Assembly: GCA_024279045.1 (NCBI GenBank) | Contig: JAJRRZ010000245.1 | Location: 1-40,618, forward strand | Source: Alphaproteobacteria bacterium | Lineage (GTDB): Bacteria; Pseudomonadota; Alphaproteobacteria; Rhizobiales; Aestuariivirgaceae | Reading direction: 5' to 3' | DNA: 40,618 bases | Part shown: positions 27,364 to 36,811 of the stretch, piece after piece | How the letters are laid out: every line of letters starts with the position of its first letter | Numbering within the stretch: the stretch's first letter is position 1 | Translations under genes and position numbers: made by a program | Notes under the pieces: generated by a model | What the model was told of the DNA's origin: nothing | Databases searched by the model: none | Seen by the model: only the letters and a program-made list of their open reading frames with translations

Positions 27364-28544
27364 GGCTGTTCTCCCAACAATGTCTCGATACCGGCAACAG
27401 CAACTTTTGCGCGGGTGATGACAGGCAATTCCTCATCCCTGCCATCATCACCGTGCGCCTCCTCGCTTGCCCCGGCCTTGCGCGATACTGGCATGATTTT
27501 CGGCTCATCGAGAATGGCTCGCCCCACCAGCCACGCAGCACGGCGCAACCGCCTGTCGCGCTCATCCAGCAATGCCGTATCGATCCTTCGCAGCACATCG
27601 AGCACGCCCCCTGGCTCGGGCATGGCCACTTGCGCCGCTGCACGCCACATACGCACCCGAGCCTCATATGCCTGTGCACGAATCTTGAGCGCCAGCGCCT
27701 TGTCCGATGCCAGCGCTGCCAAGTCATGCTTGCCGGCAATGACCGCACCTCGCGCCACCGCCGCCAGCAACAATGCCTGCTCACGCTTTTTCAGCCTCTT
27801 CAGCAAAGGCAGCAGCGTGTTCAGCGGACGCTTCTCCGGCCCATAGTCAAGCCGCACCAGCAACCACGCTGCCCGCTGCAAGAAGTCCTTCAGATAACGC
27901 GATGACGCAAACCGTCGCAGATAGGCCATTGCCAGCCGCTCGAACTCTTCGACCTCACCTTCATGCCCGGCCAGGAACAGCGCACGGCGCAAGGCGGCCT
28001 CCTCCAGCAATGTGCCGGGCCGCAGCAGCCGCACACGGGCCAGCATGCGCAGCGCCCCGCGTGGACTGGCCGAGGCCCTCAGTTCCGCCTTCACCAACAG
28101 CAGCTGCGCCTGCCCTATCCAGCCCAGTTTCGTTTCATCCACCCCCTGCAATTTTGACCACGCCAGCCCGTTGCGTCCTTCCACGTAGGCCACTGCCCCT
28201 TCCAGCGCACCTTCCGGCAGGGCCACCTGCATACTGCGCTGCAGCATTCCGCGCACCACTTCCGGGTTGCCGCCGCTCAACAGCCATGCCAGCAATGCCT
28301 CGGCGTTGCGAGGCTCAGCCCAGACGCCCTCAGGCAAGAGGGCAAACACCTCCCCCATGTGGCGCAACAAACGCGCCTGGATACGCCAGGCCGCCTCGTC
28401 GCCCTGCACCATCCTGTCCTGCAGGCTGAACAACGCCTGCACATAACGCCAAGGTGTTAACGGATCCGCCGCCCTGCCTGGCAAAGGCAACACCAACAGC
28501 ACGGCCAACATAGCCAGCAATGCCTTCTTCCTCCAGCTCATCAC
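27360..28544 (-). CDS. motC: MotC-like periplasmic motility protein
   Basis: Signal peptide, TPWRYVQALFSLQDRMVQGDEAAWRIQARLLRHMGEVF; between motB and fliK as in Rhizobiales. Confidence 0.82.
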   Translation of the reverse strand: MMSWRKKALLAMLAVLLVLPLPGRAADPLTPWRYVQALFSLQDRMVQGDEAAWRIQARLLRHMGEVFALLPEGVWAEPRNAEALLAWLLSGGNPEVVRGMLQRSMQVALPEGALEGAVAYVEGRNGLAWSKLQGVDETKLGWIGQAQLLLVKAELRASASPRGALRMLARVRLLRPGTLLEEAALRRALFLAGHEGEVEEFERLAMAYLRRFASSRYLKDFLQRAAWLLVRLDYGPEKRPLNTLLPLLKRLKKREQALLLAAVARGAVIAGKHDLAALASDKALALKIRAQAYEARVRMWRAAAQVAMPEPGGVLDVLRRIDTALLDERDRRLRRAAWLVGRAILDEPKIMPVSRKAGASEEAHGDDGRDEELPVITRAKVAVAGIETLLGEQP

Positions 28545-29914
28545 CGCGCGGCCTCCATATTTTTCCTCGCAGCTTTCTTCGCGGCACCCTGTTTCCTTTT
28601 CGCTGCTGCCGGTGAATTCGATTTGCCAGCAGCACCCATGAGCAGTATCTCGATGCGCCGGTTCTTCGCCGCCAGCGGATGGGCCGGGTCGGCCAGTGAA
28701 CGATCGGCATGCCCTTCCACCCGCACAATGCGCCGCGCATCGACGCCACCGCGCAACAACATGTAACGCGCCATGTGCGCCCGCGCCGTTGACAGCCGCC
28801 AGTTGTCGTAATGGGCATTGCGGAATGGCCGAGCATCGGTATGGCCACGGATCACGATGGCGCCGGGCCGTCGCTTCAGAATGCGCGCGATTTGCTCCAA
28901 GAAGCGCACCGTCTGTGGCCGCGGACGTGCCGAGCCGACATCGAACATGCCGAATCCCTTCCTGTCCGTCAGCGAGATGAGAATGCCCTCCGTAATGCGC
29001 CTGACCGTTACTGCCGGCAGTTTTGCCGCTTCTCCAGCAGCCATTGTCCTCTTGATGGCATTCCGGATCTCCTTCACCGCCTCACCTTGCATGTCCGATT
29101 GCCCACCTCGCGACCCCTCACGCTGCTGCTGGACAGTTTGCACCGCCTGCTGCTGTCTCTGCTGCCTTGCTGCCACCTGCCCTCCCTTTACTTCCGGTTC
29201 CACCGAGGTGGCCATGGCGGGGTGAGGTCTGTCATCTCCCTTGTGGGCACGCTTCTGCCCGGCCATCATGCTGTCGCGCTGTTGCCTGGCATCTTCCTGC
29301 ACTGCTTCGGGCGCCTCCTGCGGCAGAATTTGTTCCAGACTCTCCCAGCTGCGCGGCGAAAACGGATCACGAAACTCCTCGCCCCCGGCTGCCCCCAGCG
29401 CCCGCGGCTTGGCCAGTGGTCGCGCGGAGCCTTTCAGCAGATCGGGAGCGCCACCGGCAATCTTGTCCAGCGTGCGTAACGGATCACGAAACAGATCACT
29501 TTCCGGAATGTCGCCGCCGCTGAAATAGGTAGCCGGGCCACGCTTGCGCTCCATGTACTTTTGCTTGTCGTCGAAGGCATTGGCCGGGCTTTCGTTGGAG
29601 CGCGCCGTGGCCTCCGACTTCAACTCCCTGTTCTCCACATCGCCACTGGAGCTGTCCTTGTTCTCCTGCAAACCGCGCGGATTGGTGGTAGTGTCCACCA
29701 GTTTCACTGGATTGAAGTAACTGGCCACCTGCGAGCGAGTTTCCTCATTGGCTGCATTGATCAGCCACATCACTAGGAAGAAGGCCATCATCGCCGTCAT
29801 GAAATCGGCATAAGCCACTTTCCAGACGCCACCGTGGTGGCAGTCATCGCCGTTGCGCTTGCGCCGCACAATGACGATCTCGCAAGGCTCCGAACCCTCT
29901 TCCTTCTTGCTCAT
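28541..29914 (-). CDS. motB: Flagellar motor stator protein MotB
   Basis: HHGGVWKVAYADFMTAMMAFFLVMWLINA and OmpA-like IVIRGHTDARPFRNAHYDNWRLSTARA. Confidence 0.96.
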   Translation of the reverse strand: MSKKEEGSEPCEIVIVRRKRNGDDCHHGGVWKVAYADFMTAMMAFFLVMWLINAANEETRSQVASYFNPVKLVDTTTNPRGLQENKDSSSGDVENRELKSEATARSNESPANAFDDKQKYMERKRGPATYFSGGDIPESDLFRDPLRTLDKIAGGAPDLLKGSARPLAKPRALGAAGGEEFRDPFSPRSWESLEQILPQEAPEAVQEDARQQRDSMMAGQKRAHKGDDRPHPAMATSVEPEVKGGQVAARQQRQQQAVQTVQQQREGSRGGQSDMQGEAVKEIRNAIKRTMAAGEAAKLPAVTVRRITEGILISLTDRKGFGMFDVGSARPRPQTVRFLEQIARILKRRPGAIVIRGHTDARPFRNAHYDNWRLSTARAHMARYMLLRGGVDARRIVRVEGHADRSLADPAHPLAAKNRRIEILLMGAAGKSNSPAAAKRKQGAAKKAARKNMEAAR

Positions 29915-30570
29915 CGGGCTGTATCCCGTTCATCCTGCGTATCAGCCGCATCAGACCCGCCCAACGCCTTGGCCAGCCATTCCCGCAAACGTGTCTCCAC
30001 CACCGTGCCGTCCACATGGGCTACCAGTTCCACCGCACATTCGTCCGGCTCCACCACCAGCCGCGGCCCGTCCTCACCAAGCCGCTCACGCACGGCTTCG
30101 AGCAACGGCAGCGGCCCAGTCAAATGGACCTCAAGCGCCCCATCGCGCCCGGTCATCTCGCGCAGCGCCTTTTCCAGCCCGGCCAGCACCCGCCGCCGCG
30201 CAGCTTCTTCCAGCAAGGGCCGCAGTAACAACGCCAACCGCTCACCCAGCGCCTCCTCCAGCGCCACCAACCCTTCGTGCAGGCACGCCACCAGCTGCTC
30301 GCCCGTTTCCCGTTGACAGCGTTCCTCGCATTGGCGCAACGCCTCTGCATGTGCCTGTTGCAGTTGTGCACGCTCCTCGGCAAAGGCCGCCTCTGCCTCC
30401 TTCAATGCCTGGCGGCGTGCCTCCTCACGTGCACGCCGCAGCATTTCTTCGCTTGCTGGCTCGCCATTCGCCACGGCCACATCATCGTCGACGGCATCCA
30501 CCATCTCGTCAGGCAGTGCCTGGCCAAATTCCTGCAACGCCATCGCTGCCGGGATGATTCTGCCGCTCAT
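29911..30570 (-). CDS. FliH-like flagellar export protein
   Basis: Charged helical N-terminus (EEARRQALKEAEAAFAEER) and LEEALGERLALLLRPLLEEAARR; 4-nt overlap with fliF. Confidence 0.6.
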   Translation of the reverse strand: MSGRIIPAAMALQEFGQALPDEMVDAVDDDVAVANGEPASEEMLRRAREEARRQALKEAEAAFAEERAQLQQAHAEALRQCEERCQRETGEQLVACLHEGLVALEEALGERLALLLRPLLEEAARRRVLAGLEKALREMTGRDGALEVHLTGPLPLLEAVRERLGEDGPRLVVEPDECAVELVAHVDGTVVETRLREWLAKALGGSDAADTQDERDTAR

Positions 30571-32252
30571 GCCCCTTCCCTCAGCCATTCGCGTATCACA
30601 TTGGCCGCCTGCTTCTCGTCATAGTCGATGATCTTGCGCAGCTTGTTCAGCGGGCGCTGCGCGTCATCGCCCAGTTGCGCCAGATCAGGCTCCGGCACCT
30701 GCTCCATTCCATCTGCGCCCTCGCCCGTCCCTTGCCCTTGCGGCAGGGGGATGCGCGCCTCCTGCCCCGGCAACATTGCCCCCTCCTGAACCGCCGCCTC
30801 GTCCACAATGCTGGCCTGCGCTTCGGCCATATCCGCCGCACCCTGCTCCGGCGCAACATTCAGCAACCGCAGCGCTGGCCGCACCCCCAGCCACACCAGC
30901 ATGAACACCGCCACCAGCACCGCCAGCGACTGGATCATCACCGGCGCAATCTTCATGGCGTATTCCGCCAGGCCCGGCCCCTCCACCGGTGGCAAAGGCT
31001 GCTTCGACTGGATGAAGTCCACCGCCAGCACCTTCACCTGATCGCCGCGCTTCGCGCTCATGCCGGCGGCAGTACGAACCAACGCGGCAATCTGCTCCTG
31101 CTGTTGCTCAAGGTCAGCATCGCTCAACTTGCGGCCCAGCACCGTTTCCAGGGCCTGGCGGTTGACCACCACGGCGATGGACAGCCTGGCAATGTCGTAG
31201 CCGTCGCTGATGGTACGCACACGGCGGGTATTGATCTCGTAGTTGGTCAACCGCTCCTTGCGCTCACGCTGTTCCTTGTTGCTGTTGGCCGCACTGCCAC
31301 CCTTCTCCGTTTCGGGAATTTCCTGATCCAGCGAGACGGAACCGGCACTGCTGGAAGTGCTGGCCAGAGTCTTTTCCTTGATGTCTCGCACCGAGCGCTC
31401 CACCCTCGAGGCCGGGTCGAATATGGTTTCGCTGGTATCGCGCTTGTCGGTATTCAACCGCACCGATACCGATACCTGAAAGTTGCCCGTACCCAGATAG
31501 GGCATCAGCGTGCCCTGCACATTCTGGCGGATGAAGTGCGAAACATTGCGCTCCAGCTCCACCAGGCGGCGCGGCGCGGCCACCTCGCGGTCGTCGCCAC
31601 TGGCCAGCAGCGAGCCGGCGGTATCCATCACATTCACCCGGCCAATGGCCAACCCGGGCACTGCGCCCGCCACCAGATAGCGGATGGCATCCGCCGTTTC
31701 CTTCTGAAAGGCCGCATCGGTACGCACCAGCACCGAAGCCGACGGACGTTCCAGACCTTGCCGGAAACTGTTTCGCCTAGGCAGGACAATATGCACCCGC
31801 GCCGCCTTCACGCCGGCAAAATTCTGAATTGTGCGCGCCAGTTCGCCTTCCAGCGCACGGATCAGCGTTACCTTCTGCATGAAGGAAGTCAGCCCCAGCG
31901 CACCAATATTGTCGAACAGCTCGTAACCGGCGCGCGAGGAGCGCGGCAGTCCCTTTTCCGCCAGCAGCATGCGTGCCCGCGCCGCCTCGCCATAGGCCAC
32001 CTTCACCGCCTTGCCGTCCTCGCTGACATCATAGCGGATGCGTGCCTCGCCCAGCGCCGCGCCGATGGCCGTAACGTCGCGTGGCGTCAGGCCGGTGTAG
32101 AGCACCTCGAAGGCCGGGCGCGACAACATGTAACCCGCCACCACTACGGCCAGCACCGTCAGTGCGCCAGCCAGCCCCAGAGCCAGCAGCCGCCGCGGCC
32201 CCAGCGCGGCCAGGTTCTGTTGCAGGCGGAAGAGATTGTCGCGCCAGTCCAT
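30567..32252 (-). CDS. fliF: Flagellar MS-ring protein FliF
   Basis: Start MDWRDNLFRLQQNLAALG; YELFDNIGALGLTSFMQKVTLIRALEGELARTIQ; VHIVLPRR. Confidence 0.96.
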   Translation of the reverse strand: MDWRDNLFRLQQNLAALGPRRLLALGLAGALTVLAVVVAGYMLSRPAFEVLYTGLTPRDVTAIGAALGEARIRYDVSEDGKAVKVAYGEAARARMLLAEKGLPRSSRAGYELFDNIGALGLTSFMQKVTLIRALEGELARTIQNFAGVKAARVHIVLPRRNSFRQGLERPSASVLVRTDAAFQKETADAIRYLVAGAVPGLAIGRVNVMDTAGSLLASGDDREVAAPRRLVELERNVSHFIRQNVQGTLMPYLGTGNFQVSVSVRLNTDKRDTSETIFDPASRVERSVRDIKEKTLASTSSSAGSVSLDQEIPETEKGGSAANSNKEQRERKERLTNYEINTRRVRTISDGYDIARLSIAVVVNRQALETVLGRKLSDADLEQQQEQIAALVRTAAGMSAKRGDQVKVLAVDFIQSKQPLPPVEGPGLAEYAMKIAPVMIQSLAVLVAVFMLVWLGVRPALRLLNVAPEQGAADMAEAQASIVDEAAVQEGAMLPGQEARIPLPQGQGTGEGADGMEQVPEPDLAQLGDDAQRPLNKLRKIIDYDEKQAANVIREWLREGA

Positions 32253-32354
32253 GAATGAACCCCGTGCAGGAGGTTGGCCTGTTCCACCTTGGTTGATGCC
32301 GCACCAATCTTGCGCGAAGGTTGCTCGCACCGGACCGCCTGCACCACCACGGAC

Positions 32355-32384
32355 AAAAAAGCCGCGACCCTGCTGGGCCGCGGC
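32355..32384 (-). terminator. Strong intrinsic terminator-like hairpin + T6 (minus strand)
   Basis: Hairpin GCCGCGaCCC-TGCT-GGGcCGCGGC (32361-32384) with A6 at 32355-32360, i.e. T6 on the minus strand after the stem. Confidence 0.7.
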
Positions 32385-32833
32385 AAGTTGCAGTGAGTGT
32401 GGGAGCCGGCTGCCGGACCTCGCCGCGCAGGCAAGCTTGCAAGACTTGCCGATGACGTGATCCGCCACTTTTCCGGAGTGTGCGCTCGGAAAAATACCGG
32501 CGAATGATAAAGTGCTGTGCTGAAGCCTCCCTTTCTGACAAGGTTGCTGCAAGCATGCAGGATGAGAAAGCGGCCCTTCCCTGTTGGTAAACTGTCTGTA
32601 TTTCAAACGATTTCTGAAATTTCTGGAAGCAGCCACGGGGGCAGCGTTCTCCGAAGTTTGCAAACTCCGGATGCGAGGGGGAGAATACGCGGGAGTTCTG
32701 CGGGAGAACGCCGCTTCCCCGGGCTCCTTCTTCAGACCAGGCACCATGGCCCGGCGGGCACGGCCTACCCGTTCTCCGCGGGATGGGGGGCTTTCATCCG
32801 GCGGAGCAACAAGACGGGCCGATGAAGGGGTCA

Positions 32834-32853
32834 GGCGGCGTAATCATGCCGCC
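32834..32853. repeat. Hairpin GGCGGC...GCCGCC immediately downstream of flagellin stop
   Basis: Read directly; weak U-tract. Confidence 0.5.
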
Positions 32854-32859
32854 CGGCCA

Positions 32860-33783
32860 TTAGCGGAAGAGCGAGAGAATGGTCTGGCTGGAGGCGTTGG
32901 CAATGCTCAGCGCCTGCACGCCCAGCTGCTGCTGCGTCTGCAGCGCCTTCAACCGGGTGGACTCGGCATTCATGTCGGCATCCACCAACTGGCTGACACC
33001 GCGATCGATGGCATCCATCAGCGAGGCAATGAAATCGCTCTGCATCTCGATGCGCTTCTTGCCCGCGCCGAGATCGCTGGCCGCTGTGGTCATTGACGAG
33101 ATCGAGCTGTCCACCGCCTTGATGATGTCCTCCAGGTCGGTCAGATCGGCAGCGGCATCCGTCAGGCCGGAAATGTCCAGCGTTGCCACGGAGAACGTTG
33201 TGCCGCTGGTGGTGGTATACTGGGTATCCAGGATGCCGCTGGCCGTGGCATTGGCATCGAACAGCTTGATGTTGTCGATATTGATGCTGATGGTGCCGAT
33301 GGATACCCCCGTGCTGTCGCGGGTGAACGAAGCCACCACAGTCTTCGTGGCGTTGTAGCTGGCGGCGGAGGAATCCACGTTCAACCAGTTTTCGCCGGAG
33401 AACGAGGCCGACTTCGCGATGCTGGTCAGCTGATTCTGCAGTTCGTTGATTTCCGATTGAATCTTGCCGCGGTCGACACCCGGCTCACGGGCCGCCACCA
33501 GCTTGGCCTTGATCTCGGTAACCACCTCGATGGATTTTTCCAGCGCCGTGTAGGCAACATCCACCGTCGCCTTGCCCAGCCCCAGCGCATCGCGCACCGT
33601 GGCCAGGGCCTTGTTGTCCGAGCGCATGGTGGTGGCGATGGACCAATAAGCGGCATTGTCCGTGGCGGTAGCCACGCGATAGCCGGTGGAAATGCGGTTC
33701 TGTGTCTGCTCCAGTTCCTTGTTCGTCTGTGTGAGGGTCTGAAGCGCCGTCATGGCGGCGGCATTCGTCCGGATGCTGGACAT
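32860..33783 (-). CDS. Flagellin
   Basis: MSSIRTNAAAMTALQTLTQTNKELEQTQNRISTGYRVATATDNAAYWSIATTMRSD; C-terminal LGVQALSIANASSQTILSLFR. Confidence 0.97.
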   Translation of the reverse strand: MSSIRTNAAAMTALQTLTQTNKELEQTQNRISTGYRVATATDNAAYWSIATTMRSDNKALATVRDALGLGKATVDVAYTALEKSIEVVTEIKAKLVAAREPGVDRGKIQSEINELQNQLTSIAKSASFSGENWLNVDSSAASYNATKTVVASFTRDSTGVSIGTISINIDNIKLFDANATASGILDTQYTTTSGTTFSVATLDISGLTDAAADLTDLEDIIKAVDSSISSMTTAASDLGAGKKRIEMQSDFIASLMDAIDRGVSQLVDADMNAESTRLKALQTQQQLGVQALSIANASSQTILSLFR

Positions 33784-34008
33784 GCTTCTGCTCCTTGCTG
33801 AAATACCAATACTGCACTGTCGGGAGAAACATGTCGGACTCGCACCGACCATGACGAAGCGGCTTCATGCCTGCGAGGGAGCCTGGCTCGACCTCGTCTC
33901 GTCATGTCTTCGATGTCGCTGACGATAACTGTCAGATTCTAACAAATGGTAAACGCCGCACCTTGCATCAGCCCGTAACCCGGAGCCTTGGCCATCCTCC
34001 CGCCGCGC

Positions 34009-34860
34009 TCACTGGAACGAACGCACCAGTCCGCTCACCAGCAGGCTCCAGCCATCTATCAACACGAAGAACAGCACCTTGAATGGCAGAGAAATAATCG
34101 ACGGCGGCAGCATCATCATGCCCATGGACATGGTGATGGTGGCGACAATCAGGTCGATCACCAGAAACGGCAATATCAGCAGAAAACCGATCTCGAAACC
34201 GCGCCGCAACTCGGAAATCATGAACGCCGGCATCAGAATGCGCAGCGGTACGGCCTCCTGTTCCTGCTTTCCGGCATCCTGCTCCACGCCCCCCTGCCCG
34301 GCTTGTCCGGCCTGTCCTGCATCCTGGCGGTTTTCACGTCCCTGCGCGGCATTGCGCGCCAGATCGCGGAACAATGCCAGATCCTCCTCGCGCACATGCT
34401 GCAGCATGAAATCGCGAAACGGTGCCACCGTGCGCCGCCAGGCTTCTTCCTGCCCTATACGGTTTTCCATCAATGGCCGCACGCCTTCGTTCCATGCCCG
34501 CTCGAAACTCGGCTGCATGATGAAGAAGGTCATGAACAACGCCAGCGTGATGAGGATCAGGTTCGCCGGCGTCGTCTGCAACCCCAGCCCGGCCCGCAGG
34601 AACGACAACGCCACCACCAATCGGGTAAAGCTGGTCATCATCACCAGCAGCCCCGGCGCCAGCGACAGCAGGGTGAGCACCACCACCAACTGCACCATGC
34701 GCCCGCTGACCAGCTCGCCCGCCGACAGTTGATTCAGTGCCGTTGCATCGCCAGCCGCCTGCTGAGCCTGTGCTGGCGCGACCAGTAGCAACAACACCAG
34801 CACCAGACCCGGCAGCAGCGCCGCCAAGGCATTCGGCTTCAGCTTTGCCAACATCTTCAT
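34009..34860 (-). CDS. fliP: Flagellar export protein FliP
   Basis: LVMMTSFTRLVVALSFLRAGLGLQTTPANLILITLALFMTFFIM; MMLPPSIISLPFKVLFFVLIDGWSLL. Confidence 0.97.
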   Translation of the reverse strand: MKMLAKLKPNALAALLPGLVLVLLLLVAPAQAQQAAGDATALNQLSAGELVSGRMVQLVVVLTLLSLAPGLLVMMTSFTRLVVALSFLRAGLGLQTTPANLILITLALFMTFFIMQPSFERAWNEGVRPLMENRIGQEEAWRRTVAPFRDFMLQHVREEDLALFRDLARNAAQGRENRQDAGQAGQAGQGGVEQDAGKQEQEAVPLRILMPAFMISELRRGFEIGFLLILPFLVIDLIVATITMSMGMMMLPPSIISLPFKVLFFVLIDGWSLLVSGLVRSFQ

Positions 34861-35390
34861 TCCACCACCAGCGACAGGATGATGAACTCCTCCACCCGTC
34901 CTTCCGAACGGACCTTTGCGCGCTGGTTCAGGTCATCGCGCAGAAAGGCCAGACTGCCCGGCCCCTGCAGATCCTTCAGCGAAATCGTGCGCAGAAAGGC
35001 CAGGGTATCCTGCTGCACCCGCAACGCCAGCTCCTGCTGCACCTGCTCGTCGACCATGTCCTCGGTTCTCTTCACCACCAGCGCCCCTTCCAACCGCGCC
35101 CATGAGCGTTGCGGCGCACCGAGGTTGGTGGTGATGGGCTGTAGCCGCACCACAATGTGATCGCCGGTATAAAGTGGCGACAGTTCTTCCTGCTGTGCCT
35201 GTTGTTGTGCTTGTTCCGCCAGATTCTCATGTGGCGGAGTGGCGGAAAATTTCGGCGCCAGCACGAAGCCCATCCCGGCCCCGGCCCCACCCGCCAGCAC
35301 CGTGGCCAGCACCAAACCCATGATCCAGCCCTTGCCACCGGATTCCCCGGAATGCCCGGCGTCGGCTTCCTCTTCCTGCGCCATGATCAT
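34857..35390 (-). CDS. fliL: Flagellar basal-body-associated protein FliL
   Basis: N-terminal TM, GPGSLAFLRDDLNQRAKVRSEGRVEEFIILSLVVE; next to fliP. Confidence 0.92.
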   Translation of the reverse strand: MIMAQEEEADAGHSGESGGKGWIMGLVLATVLAGGAGAGMGFVLAPKFSATPPHENLAEQAQQQAQQEELSPLYTGDHIVVRLQPITTNLGAPQRSWARLEGALVVKRTEDMVDEQVQQELALRVQQDTLAFLRTISLKDLQGPGSLAFLRDDLNQRAKVRSEGRVEEFIILSLVVE

Positions 35391-35408
35391 TTCTCCTGCC
35401 GCCGTCCA

Positions 35409-36152
35409 TTACAACGGATTGATCAGATCCAGCAGTTGCTGCCCCCAGCCGGGCTGCTGCACCTCGCTGACGCGCCCGCGCCCACCATAGGAGATGCGCG
35501 CCTCGGCGATGCGGTCATAGTGGATGGAATTGTTCTGCGAAATATCCTCCGGGCGGACAATTCCAGCCACCTTCAGCACACGCAGCTCGTTGTTCACCCG
35601 CACTTCCTGCGAACCGGAAATGACGAAATTGCCATTGGGCAATACACGTGTGATTACCGCTGCAATGGCCAGATCGATCTGCTCCGCGCGACCAATGGAG
35701 CCTTTTCCGTCATAGGTGGAATCGCTGCCCACGCCAAAGTCGCCCTTGCTGCTGAAGTCTCGGGAAAATTCGCTCGCATCTCCCGACGAACTGGAGGAGC
35801 TTCCGGCTGCGCCGAAAGTCAGCCCCAAATTGCCGCCAATGCCCGACTTGCGCGAGCGTTTGGTGAAATTGTCCAGCCTGGCCTTGTCGTTTATCCGGAT
35901 CAGCACGGTAATCACATCACCCGGAGCACGGGCGCGCTGATCGTGGAACATGCTCTCCTTGCCCTCCGGCCACAGGGAATAGTTGGCAGGCCGCACCTTC
36001 GCCCGCGGCGGCGCAATGACCCCAATGGTCTGCGTGGTCATGCCCGCACCAATCGGCGACATGTCCGGCGCACGACCAATTTCGTCAAGGCGAGATGCAC
36101 ACCCTGTCAACAGCAGGCAGCAGACAACGGCACTGGCAAAGCGTGGCGACAT
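35409..36152 (-). CDS. flgH: Flagellar L-ring protein FlgH
   Basis: Lipobox LLLTGCAS; FHDQRARAPGDVITVLIRINDKARLDN; VSEVQQPGWGQQLLDLINPL. Confidence 0.96.
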   Translation of the reverse strand: MSPRFASAVVCCLLLTGCASRLDEIGRAPDMSPIGAGMTTQTIGVIAPPRAKVRPANYSLWPEGKESMFHDQRARAPGDVITVLIRINDKARLDNFTKRSRKSGIGGNLGLTFGAAGSSSSSSGDASEFSRDFSSKGDFGVGSDSTYDGKGSIGRAEQIDLAIAAVITRVLPNGNFVISGSQEVRVNNELRVLKVAGIVRPEDISQNNSIHYDRIAEARISYGGRGRVSEVQQPGWGQQLLDLINPL

Positions 36153-36811
36153 CAGTTCGTCTCCCTTGCCCGGCGGGGGCTGGCGGGAGCACTTTCCGCC
36201 ACTGCTCCAACGATCACGTTGACCAGCCGTCCTGCCTGTTTCGGCTCCATCTCCGCCAGAATGGCAGAGGCCTGCTGCGGTTTCAGCCCGGTGAGAATGG
36301 CCACCGCCACGGCATATTCCATCCGTGCAATCTGCGCCGCGGCAATCTCTGGCTCCATCTTTGCATAGACTTCCAGCATCGACTTTGTCATGCGCGCGGT
36401 GATGGACTGGCGTCGCTGCACCCAGCGCATGTATTCGTCGCGTTTTCGGCTCAGCTCCTTCAGGAGCTTCTTCAGCCGTTGCTCCATTTCGTTCAATTGT
36501 GCCTTCTGCCGCGCATAGCGAGCATCGCGTGCCGCATCGGCAATGTTGTAGCAATACTTCTGCCAGTCCTCGCGCACGTCTGGCGGCAACCTCGGCGTCA
36601 GCTTGCGCTGTCTGGTGGAGATATCGGAAGCCTTGCCATGCGAAGCCCCGCCCGCCGCAGCGCCCACGCCACCATGTCCGCCACCCGCCGCCAGCACAGG
36701 CTGTTGCCCAACCCAGGCAGCCAGCAGCAGCGCCAGCGTCATTGCCCGCACGCCAACAGGACTCCATGCATGTGAATGGCCAAAACGCATCATGCGTGGC
36801 GCTCCCGTCAT
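36152..36811 (-). CDS. MotE-like protein (MgtE_N-like/coiled-coil)
   Basis: MLEVYAKMEPEIAAAQIARMEYAVAVAILTGLKPQQASAILAEMEPKQAGRLV; between flgH and flgI. Confidence 0.8.
   Translation of the reverse strand: MTGAPRMMRFGHSHAWSPVGVRAMTLALLLAAWVGQQPVLAAGGGHGGVGAAAGGASHGKASDISTRQRKLTPRLPPDVREDWQKYCYNIADAARDARYARQKAQLNEMEQRLKKLLKELSRKRDEYMRWVQRRQSITARMTKSMLEVYAKMEPEIAAAQIARMEYAVAVAILTGLKPQQASAILAEMEPKQAGRLVNVIVGAVAESAPASPRRARETN

Noticed and set aside
30675-32258. 527-aa plus-strand ORF opposite fliF
   Set aside because: Same GC-driven antisense artefact; low-complexity His/Arg-rich translation.
32469-32493. TTTTCCG...CGGAAAA inverted repeat in the flagellin-fliF gap
   Set aside because: Short stem with no U-tract or recurrence; could be chance, not called separately.
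35157-36368. 403-aa plus-strand ORF opposite flgH/fliL/motE
   Set aside because: Antisense to well-supported flagellar genes; no recognisable motifs.
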